Assembly (NCBI GenBank): GCA_030765065.1
Contig: CM060981.1
Coordinates: 230,461,152-230,525,151, forward strand
Direction: 5' to 3'
DNA from: Deroplatys truncata
Lineage: Eukaryota > Arthropoda > Insecta > Mantodea > Mantidae
Length of the DNA stretch: 64,000 nt
The notes beneath the pieces are model-generated. The model was not told the origin of the DNA. It made no database searches and worked only from the letters and a program-made list of their open reading frames with translations. Position numbers and translations under genes: made by a program. Shown one piece after another: positions 56,330 through 64,000 of this stretch. Positions within the stretch are counted from its first letter, which is position 1, and the number at the start of each line of letters is the position of its first letter.

Positions 56330-56620
56330 AGTTAATGATATTTAAAAAATACTACAGAGCTTATTCATCCTTGCTTAGAAAAGTAATCAATGATGCCAAA
56401 AAACATTACATCAGTAGGTTCATCTTAAATGCACATAATAAAAATAAAGCCTTTTGGTAGGCAGGTAGTTAGACAAAAAATGGGAATGATAAATTAAATA
56501 AAATTAATTTAGCAGTGAATAACAGTAGTGTCCAAAAGTCAGGAAATGTTGCAAACACTTTTATATATTACTTTTAAATACAGGTGAACATCCAAATTTT
56601 TCTGCATCTGCATATAAATA
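56330..56620 (+). pseudogene. Non-LTR retrotransposon scrap
   Basis: The plus strand reads YYRAYSSLLRKVINDAKKHY, then ISRFILNAHNKNKAFW, the same linker region as at 54060-54170 but from a different element copy. Stops follow at once. Confidence 0.55.
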
Positions 56621-56624
56621 ACCC

Positions 56625-57505
56625 TAATAAGTGCGGTTGTTTTATGATGAGGCCATGGATCATGCATATACATGCTCTGTATACTCTCTATTAAATTGGG
56701 GGTTTTCATTCCATAACTCCTGCTTTACTTACTCATAAGTGATAGCAACATGATCATAGTCATATTTATTCACCATAATATTCTTTACAGAATTAGGTTT
56801 TGTCAGGTATTGGTTACAATAATAGAATACATATATTTACATAACTTGGATACATAAGAAAAACATACTATTATTTACAATTACATGGTTTACACTTTTG
56901 ACAATTATTGCTGGAGTTGTTGAGGTGTTCAAGAACTTTTTTGTTCTGTAGAAGCAGTGTGATATTAAGAATTTCTTACTACATGCTTGAATCGTTTGCA
57001 TTTAGGTTTGTATTTTTTTATTATTGTATGGTATAGTAGAATTCCTGTGTGAAAAATTGGCTGATGCTTCTTAGAAGTTATATTATTTTCTATACAAATC
57101 TGATTACAATTACGAGTAAAATGAGTATGAATTTCACAGTTAAAATTAAACAGGTGAATATTTTTTGTATAAAACAGATGGTTTCTAAGGTATAAATACA
57201 TGGCACCATCATTACTTCAAAGTCAATGAAGTAAGGTATACAATGTGTGACCTTACTTACATTCGCTATGATTCACATTATTTGTTTCTGCATGGAGAAA
57301 TTTCTATTAATTCTGTACTACAACCCCATAAAATAATACTCTACATTATTATAGATTTCACGTGTGCACTATATACAACTAGTAAAGTTTTTGTATTACA
57401 TATTTTTCTTAATACTTTAATTGCATAAAGAGTCTTGTACATTCTGTTTTTTGTGTTGGTGATGTGTGGTTTCCAACTTAGAGAGCTATCTGCATAATTA
57501 ATTGT
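56625..57505. other. Nothing recognised
   Basis: AT-rich; frames of 60-80 codons lack motifs. Confidence 0.45.
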
Positions 57506-57519
57506 TAGAGCAAAAGAAA

Positions 57520-59667
57520 AATGACTGGAGGGAATGCAATGAAAGGAATTTGATAAAATGTCTAAATGAAAATAATGTTAATAAGGTATGGCAGGTTCTT
57601 AAGTCGACCTATAATAAATGTGTAACTAAACCCAATGTTGAGCCAGGACAATGAATGGAGTATTTTAAAACATTATATGGGGAAGAAAGGAGTATAGGAA
57701 GTACGGAATTTTTGGAACTAAGGAATGTTTTTGTAGAGATATTGGATGGTGAAATTAGGAGTGAGGAAATAATAAAACAAGTTAAGTTACTGAAGAAAAA
57801 TAAAGCTACTGGAATTGATGGCATCCCAACAGAGTTTCTTAAGGAGTGGTGTAATGAAACAGGGAGAGTGAAAATTTTACTAGATTTATTTAATGTAATT
57901 ATTAGAAAGGGTTATGTACCTAAACGATGGAGAGAAGCTATCATCCATCCTATATATAAAGGCAAGGGCAATGTCGATAAACCTAATAACTACAGAGGTA
58001 TTGCATTATTATCAAATATAGGAAAACTTTTTGCGGGCATTTTGGCAGCGAGACTACAATTTTGGGTTGAAGAATATAATATCCTTTCAGAATTCCAGAT
58101 GGGCTTTCGCAAGGGAAGGAGAACAATTGATAATTTATTTATTATAAAGACATTTGCAGACAAATATTTAAAAGAAAAAAGGGGTAAACTGTATATAGCT
58201 TTTGTAGACTTAGAGAAGGCTTATGACCGAATTGAGCTACAACTTCTGTGGCATAAATTAGTGTGTAAGGGAGTAAGTCAGCAATTGGTGAATATTCTAA
58301 AAGCACTGTATTTTGAGAACACCTTCTGTGTAAGGGTGGAGACAGGCTGTGTAACAAACGAAATTCCACAAAAGAAAGGCCTTCGGCAAGGATGTAAGCT
58401 AAGTCCAGTTTTATTTAATTTATACATAGATGATATCTTACTAGAAATTGGAAGGAATAATAACTGTGCACCAGTAATTAACAACATCCAAATTCCAGGA
58501 CTTCTTTTTGCAGATGACTTAGTGGTAGGATCTATTACAGTAAGTGGTTTAAAACAGTCATTACAAGCAATTGATGTATATTGTAAAGAATGGAGGTTAA
58601 AAGTGAATCAAGAGAAAACAAGATTGTGGTTTTCAAAAGGGGGGGAAAATTAGGCAAATATGAAAAGTGGAAGGGAGAGAATAAAGATTACAGGGTAGTG
58701 CGTGAATGTATCTATTTAGGAGTAAAAATAGATGGAGGTAATAAATGGGAGAAACAAAACAAGTTTGCATTGGCAAAAGGTAAAGGGGCGATGGCAGCAA
58801 TTAGAAGTTGCAAATATAAAGTACCTAATATAAATGTTAAATGGCTGGAAAAAGTTTATGAGATGGTTGTGGAGGCAAAAATGATGTATGGTATAGAAAT
58901 ATGGGTATTAGATAGAGGATGGGAATGTATAGATGTGGTGCACAGGATGTTTTGTAGAGAAATACTAGGGTTACCGAAGTCAATTGTAAGACAGGTAGCA
59001 CAATTAGAGATGGGCAGGGTGCCAACTAAGGGGAAGATAATGGAAAGAGCTTTGAAATTTTGGTTCAGAAGTTTAAATCTAGGAAAAAGGTAATGTGTTA
59101 AGACAATGTATTGAATACCAAGAGAAGAGCTTAATGAATGATGGATGGGTAAGTAAATTACGGAATATTTTGGAGAAAAATGGGTTAGGAGATATATGGA
59201 GAAGGAGAGAAAATAACGTAAAACATTTTTGGAAAAAGGCAAAGAAAAGACTGGAAGATATAGAAATACAAATTATGTTCAGTGAGATTGCCGAAAAGAG
59301 CTCATTAGTTTATTATAGGCCAATGAAAAATACATGGGGTAGGGAAAAATATATAGACATAGTAAATAAAGAAGAGAGAGAATCTATTGCATGGTTAAGA
59401 ACCAGAGCATGGAGGCTAAAAGGGCTAAGACAGGGTATTCCTCAGAACCAATGTCCGATATGTGGTGGTAATGAAGACATTGAACACATAGTATTTAAGT
59501 GCGAAGGAACAGAAAATTGGAGAAAAGAATTTTTTAATAAGAAGTGGTTGAAGGGGGATAGAAATACACTTATAATTGAAATGATATGCAAGGACGCTAG
59601 AAGCATTGGACAGTTTTTGTGTAAAGTAAAAAATAAATGGCTTTGGACAGTGGAAAGAGAAAAGTAA
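57520..59667 (+). pseudogene. LINE reverse transcriptase, nearly intact but frameshifted
   Basis: An upstream piece reads CNERNLIKCLNENNVNKVWQ up to a TGA at 57652. Then comes a 332-codon frame (57655-58653) with ATGIDGIPTEFLKEW, PIYKGKGNVDKPNNYRGIAL, FQMGFRKGRRTIDNLF, AFVDLEKAYDRI, KKGLRQGCKLSPVLFNLYID and the catalytic FADDL at about residue 283. A shift near 58620 leads to ECIYLGVKID and WLEKVYEMVVEAKMMYGIEI (58590-59093), then to a last frame (59095-59667) with CPICGGNEDIEHIVFKC, a zinc-binding-like end. One stop and two frameshifts break an otherwise well-kept protein. The minus-strand frames in this region are shadows. Confidence 0.88.
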
Positions 59668-59906
59668 GAGGTAGTGCATCTTACTTTGAATGGAAAACTA
59701 TAGTGAATGTGTGATGGTTAAGTAATCAATAAATGGAAAGTGAAAAAAAAAAAAAAAACCTGAAGAAAGAAAAAAAAAAGAGCAAGATAATTTAGTGACA
59801 AGAGATTGTAAAATGTAAATAAACTGTAGTGATTGTCTACTGAATAAGTGACCAGGGTCAAAATGCAGTAGACAATCAAATTTGTAAAACTCTTAGGACA
59901 ATAAAT

Positions 59907-59957
59907 ACTATACTATACTATACTATACTATACTATACTATACTATACTATACTATC
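59907..59957. repeat. CTATA pentamer repeat at LINE 3' end
   Basis: About ten tandem pentamers directly follow AGGACAATAAATA. Confidence 0.95.
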
Positions 59958-59959
59958 CC

Positions 59960-60660
59960 TAAAAGCTTAGTTTGTTCATTATACTTAATAACATTATTTT
60001 TTATGTTTATAATTGGTAATAGCCTATTATTATCATTATTGCGAGTATTGAAATACATTCCCACTAAGTTTTTAATGTTCAGTACTAGTTTATTATTTGT
60101 TAACCACACCATAAGTGTTTCAAGTGAATTATTAATCTGAATTTTTAATTCATTAAACTCTTTCCCTTTAAATATCAAATTTGTATTATCAGCAAGCAAA
60201 ATGGTTTCATTATTTGAAAGGTTTAATGCCAAATCATTAATACATGCTAAAAATACAAGGGACCAAGGTTCAATCCTTGAGGAACTCCGCAATTTACAGT
60301 TTTGATAGTTGATTTAGTATTATTTATTATAATCATTTGTTTTCTGTCAGAGAGGTAGGACTTAAACCATTCATGATACATTTCTCTTATTCCACAGCAA
60401 TCTAGCTTTGCTAAAAGTATATTATGGTCAACTAAGTCAAACGCCTTACTGAGATCAACAAATATTGCAATTGTCTTTTCATTCTTTTCTATTCCTTCAA
60501 TGGTATTTTATATGAATTTATAGAATGCATGTGTAGTTGACTTATTTTTCCTTACCTATTTTGAGTGCTTGATAATGTATATTTCTCAAAAAATGGGGCA
60601 ATTTGATTATACATAACACTTTCTAATGTTTTAGAGAAACCGAATAAAACCAAACCAGAT
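59960..60660 (-). pseudogene. Jockey-like LINE reverse transcriptase, decayed
   Basis: The minus strand from about 60490 reads IAIFVDLSKAFDLVDHNILL, AKLDCCGIREMYHEWFKSYL, then VNCGVPQGLNLGPL. After a shift it reads INDLALNLSNNETILLADNT, NLIFKGKEFNELKIQINNSL and LVLNIKNLVGMYFN. The order AFDxVDHxIL, GVPQG, FADDTN is the reverse-transcriptase palm. The catalytic FADD reads LADN, so one catalytic Asp is lost. It abuts the CTATA tail of the preceding LINE, tail end first. Confidence 0.8.
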
Positions 60661-61485
60661 AGAGAAACCATCTTGAAGGTTCTTCATGCACTATAATGAG
60701 TACTAACCTTGTTATAAGTTGTGTCTGTCTGTATGTAGACACTCCTGGCATCTCTGGATGAAATTTCTATTCACACGCATAAGTTCTTTTTCGTGTAATG
60801 TTCATAATTCTGTTTTTATATTGTCCTTAAGTTTGTATATGGTGCGAGTTCCTATAAACTTTAATTTTTAGGGTTCTGTTAGAACATCTCATTTTTGCTT
60901 CTTAGATTTAGTGTTTAGTGATCCCATTGTCCTAAACCTTGTAACCAGATGTCTTAACAGTTTCTCTACTGGAACTGAAATTCCAGGAAATTTCTCCTGA
61001 AATTGTCTAGAACCCATCTACATGATTCAGTTTTCACGTATGTATTGTACATAAAAATTCATTGCTCAAGCATGAATTTATCGACAGTATTGCAGTGGAC
61101 TAATAAAATACATTAACACTCTTAAGCAAATCACAAAAAACACAAATGTCTGGAATAAACTTTCACCTTTGAGATGCACAACTGTTTTTACAGCACGAAC
61201 ACAAAGCAGCGACTGAAGCACAGCTTGTAAAGATAACCTTGAACATGTCATGCACCGTCAGTTGCGCATCAGAAAAGTACAGAGGTCACTGTAGTACAGC
61301 ATGTTTTGCATATAGCCGGTCTGTGGCCTCACCTTAAAATGACCAGACTGTACATAGTAAATAAAATAGAAATTCAATTTCTCTGTGGCCCTTAACTAAG
61401 TGAACTAATTAGTATTATGAAAAATCTGAAAAACAAACATTTATATGGAGCTGATGATACCAGACTCAATTTTTAGGGTTTGTGC
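60661..61485. other. Nothing recognised
   Basis: Mixed AT-rich sequence. I looked here for the missing last transporter exon and did not find it. Confidence 0.45.
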
Positions 61486-61489
61486 AGCT

Positions 61490-61850
61490 TATATCACTGA
61501 GCCCTTTGCACCTCTTGAAAGTATTGGCACTTTTTCCCAGGTACTATTTAAAATAGCCAAAGTGCAACCTATCTTTGAAAAAGGATATACACAAAACCCT
61601 GAAAACTAGAGGTCTATCTCATTGTTCTGTGTGCTCTCAAAAATCATTGAGTGAATTATGTACAGCAAATGGTATCATTTCTAGAAAAATATATGCTTAT
61701 CCACTCCCAATTTGGTTTCTGATAAGAAAAGTGAATTAGCAAGGCTTTGCATTTATAGTAGATGACATCACCAAAGCAGCAGAGCAGAAATGGAAAACAG
61801 TTCATCTTCTTTTAGACCTCACAAAGGCATTAGAGGTCTACACAGAGCTG
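61490..61850 (+). pseudogene. LINE reverse-transcriptase scrap
   Basis: The plus strand reads FPQVLFKIAKVQPIFEKGYT, QNPEN-stop-RSISLFCVLSKII, then STPNLVSDKKSELARL and HLLLDLTKALE-like pieces in shifting frames. It is the K-x-P-xF-KG, NYRPISLL, SKxxE and F-DLxKAF run of reverse transcriptase, heavily decayed. Confidence 0.65.
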
Positions 61851-62129
61851 GATCTAGGCCTGGCTTGGGCTTGAAAATAAAGATGAAAAAAATTAATTTA
61901 TCACATACAACATAGCATTTTATTTGTCATGTAAACATTTTAAGTGTATGGTATTTCAATCAAAATAACTAGTGCCATTTTTGAGAACATCAAAATAACA
62001 AAAGCTTTTCTATATAAAGGGAAAATAAATATGAAAAACATAATTTGCCACATAACCAGAAAATTGAACCTGGGGATCTGATGCAGCAGCGCTTCATGGA
62101 CTAACAACAACAATAATAATAATAATAAT

Positions 62130-63085
62130 CTCTTTTTCCACATACAGATACATTTTGTGTCCAGTGCTTCCTTGGACAGCCTCATATAAATAAGTTAATG
62201 GATTATATAAAAATTACATTATTAAATTTTACACAATAAATAAAATTAAAGCAGTAACAATTTTAAAATCAGAAACTTATTAGTACAAAAAGAATAATTT
62301 AAGCAAAACAAAACCAGTGGTCTTCTGCCCCAAAAGAAAAATGAGAGATCTCTTCTGAATGGGCGATAATGTAGCATGACTTTGGGAACTCTATCTGAAC
62401 TCACTTGTTGCAAATGATTCATCCAGTTATTCTAATATTTTTGTATATACTTGATGACTCGTTTTAAGTGTAATTCCTTCATCACATCATCATTGCATTT
62501 ATAATCCCACATGGTGTATCCTGCTGTGTATCTCATGAACCTCATTTCATTAGCATTTGTTTTGCTTTCCTCTCTTGTCCATAAAGTCTATGTCTCATTG
62601 CCACAGCAAAGTGTAGGTCTTGGTAATGTTTTGTATAAGCATACTATGGTATCATATCTCTCAGCATTAATAAAGGTTTCATCATAGTGTTTATTATTCA
62701 CAACAGGCTTTTATTAAAATTAATAATTTTGTTTGAGATATATACTTCACCAAAATATGTTACTGTATATTCAAGAGAGGTGAATAAATTTACTCTTTCC
62801 AATATTTTTTAATGCAAAACAATTTTGCTATGTACAGGGTATTTTCTATAAAATGTTATTTTTTGTTTTTTCTGTATTAATTTTCATATCAAACTCGATG
62901 CCAATTTTGTTGAAATTATGTACCTACTGAATATTGTAATTCATCCTCTGAAGGTGCCACTAACGCTACATCATCTGCAAAAAGTAACATGTCTGATTTC
63001 ATGTTTTTATGTAATTATATATATCCACGGGGTTGCTCTTTCCATTCCCTATCTGATTCACATATAGGATAATAAATAAAAGTGA
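62130..63085 (-). pseudogene. LINE reverse-transcriptase fragment, reverse orientation
   Basis: The minus strand from about 63005 reads MKSDMLLFADDVALVAPSED, ELQYSV, then MPLLMLRDMIP-like and KHYQDLHFAVAMRHRLYGQE in broken frames. LLFADDVALVAPS is the catalytic FADD region. The following parts match the post-palm region of the same LINE type as at 37000-37610. Many stops are present. Confidence 0.65.
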
Positions 63086-63089
63086 TGGA

Positions 63090-63405
63090 TTTCCTTTCAT
63101 TGAGATAATTTATTTATTCCTCTTATTGCAATTAAATTTAATTTGAAAGGATATGTTCAATAAAATTTGTTGGAAAACCTGATACGGTAATTTGTATCAC
63201 AAATTACTTAAAGGTAAATAATGATTGTAATATGAATATGTATTTTTATGTGACATTGATTTCAGAGGTTTATTAATTGTAATTATTATTGGTAAATAAT
63301 AATATACGGCTTTACTGAAACTGTCAATAATAACGCAATAATGCAGCAATGGGGTGAGTTGTTTATCATTACCGGGAACAAGGAAGTTACGTAATGTTTC
63401 GCGCC
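63090..63405. other. AT-rich upstream sequence
   Basis: Nothing recognised; it forms the upstream flank of the promoter candidate. Confidence 0.4.
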
Positions 63406-63409
63406 TTTT

Positions 63410-63585
63410 CGGTAGAAGCTTCTAGAACATTTCCTAAAGCATATGTATTCGTGGTTTTCATTGGATATTAAAATAGACGCTAATGTTGGCGCATTTTATT
63501 AGCCAATAGTAGTTCATTTATAATCTTTAGGCATGTCGAGGAGTGGGAGTATATAAGCCAGGTCCGTGGTAGATCGCCCCGCAGT
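63410..63585 (+). promoter_or_regulatory. Promoter candidate with heat-shock element and TATA box
   Basis: 63414-63433 reads AGAAGCTTCTAGAACATTTC: three perfect alternating GAA/TTC blocks at 5-bp spacing plus a fourth imperfect one, the binding site of heat-shock factor. GTATATAAGCC at 63549-63559 is a strong TATA box, 115 bp further on. About 25-30 bp after it, CCCGCAGTTCAAC resembles an insect initiator. CCAAT at about 63502 adds support. A heat-shock-type gene, or a retrotransposon LTR that uses such an element, would start here and run off the window. Confidence 0.6.
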
Positions 63586-64000
63586 TCAACAAAATTCTCA
63601 ATACCTTACACGTCGGTCCCTCAGTTCATCAAAATTTCGTTTACACTACATGTCGTCAGTCAGTCCTTCATTTCGTCAAGTTACGCGCAGCAGAATTACG
63701 AGAATTATTATAAAGTTAATTCTACACAAAGTTGAAATACAGAGTTAAAAGTGATAAGTAAGAAGTTATTACAAACAGTTTCAGTTTGGCGAGTATCTAA
63801 ATCAATTTGTAAAAGTGTTAGTGAACGTGTTTCGACAATAAAAATTATAAAACCAATTTTCTTCATTAAGTATAATTTCTGGATAAAAGATTCCTTTCCG
63901 ATTCACACCCTGCAAGAGATACAAGTTCTACCAAGATAAGATGATAGCTAGCCGGAGGACAATATACAAAACTTTAAATTCTTTCGAACCCTAATTGATA
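63586..64000 (+). other. Probable 5' untranslated region or leader
   Basis: Downstream of the TATA box. It contains two related phrases, CAGTTCAACAAAATTCTC and CAGTTCATCAAAATTTCG, about 40 bp apart. Open frames of about 60 codons lack motifs. No coding start was chosen. Confidence 0.4.

Larger units (their letters stand above)
57510..59957 (+). mobile_element. Non-LTR retrotransposon (LINE), 5'-truncated, with CTATA tail
   Basis: Reverse transcriptase and a Cys-rich C-terminal part lie in order on the plus strand. A 3' untranslated part (59668-59905) matches the copy at 55045-55360. The element ends in ten or so CTATA pentamers (59907-59955) instead of plain poly-A, although an A-run occurs at 59741-59758. 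The 5' part with the endonuclease is missing. The clade cannot be told without alignment. Confidence 0.85.

Noticed and set aside
60600-60690. Last exon of the transporter gene
   Set aside because: A short frame with basic residues lies here but lacks SLC19 helix 11-12 motifs and a good acceptor site.

Overview
The window is animal, most probably insect, nuclear DNA. It is AT-rich and has no operons. One host gene is broken into short exons with GT/AG borders. Nearly everything else is repeats: Polinton-like elements, mariner and hAT transposons, several non-LTR retrotransposons, a Penelope-like fragment, tRNA-derived and other SINE-like repeats, satellites and many CA, TA, GA, TTA and CTATA microsatellites. 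The species cannot be fixed from sequence alone. The repeat mix and wide introns suit a hemimetabolous insect with a medium to large genome.

Left part, 1-18.7 kb. A small mariner relic with long inverted repeats (about 1.2-2.07 kb) precedes a 104-bp minisatellite. A 14,767-bp element (3726-18492) is inserted in that minisatellite. It has a perfect 6-bp target duplication (GCCGCC), ends that begin AGTAGTAATAG, and inverted repeats of about 2.6-2.8 kb. Inside are two arrays of a 142-bp satellite in opposite orientation, a unique 0.78-kb spacer, and an intact gene block: a 407-codon Gln/Ser/Pro-rich protein with a basic C terminus, then two small paralogous Cys-rich proteins. I recognise none of these proteins. 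This is the best candidate in the window for an undescribed system.

Middle part, 18.7-36.2 kb. Many copies of a roughly 0.95-kb CA-microsatellite-bearing repeat occur here. One was interrupted by a decayed mariner (21114-22389). A decayed hAT element with an 8-bp duplication follows (23567-26655). A second, smaller Polinton-type element (30300-33108) has the 6-bp duplication AGTCCC, ends AGTAGTATATT, and a fragment of what looks like Polinton DNA polymerase B. It shares its AGTAGTA terminus and 6-bp duplication length with the giant element, which supports placing both in the Polinton/Maverick group. A tRNA-derived SINE and another mariner pseudogene follow.

Right part, 36.5-64 kb. Six consecutive plus-strand exons (36544-56172) encode the middle of an SLC19-family vitamin transporter of the thiamine/folate carrier type. 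Its first and last exons are not visible. The introns hold LINE, Penelope, mariner, Tc1-like, hAT/TTF and zinc-finger transposon fragments. A longer LINE with a reverse transcriptase lies at 57.5-59.95 kb and ends in a CTATA repeat; a 5'-truncated sister copy lies on the other strand at 55.0-55.7 kb. At the right edge (63.41-63.58 kb) is a good promoter candidate with a heat-shock element and a TATA box. The transcript it would start runs off the window.

Apart from the SLC19 exons and the three reading frames of the giant element, every coding remnant here carries stops, frameshifts or deletions.
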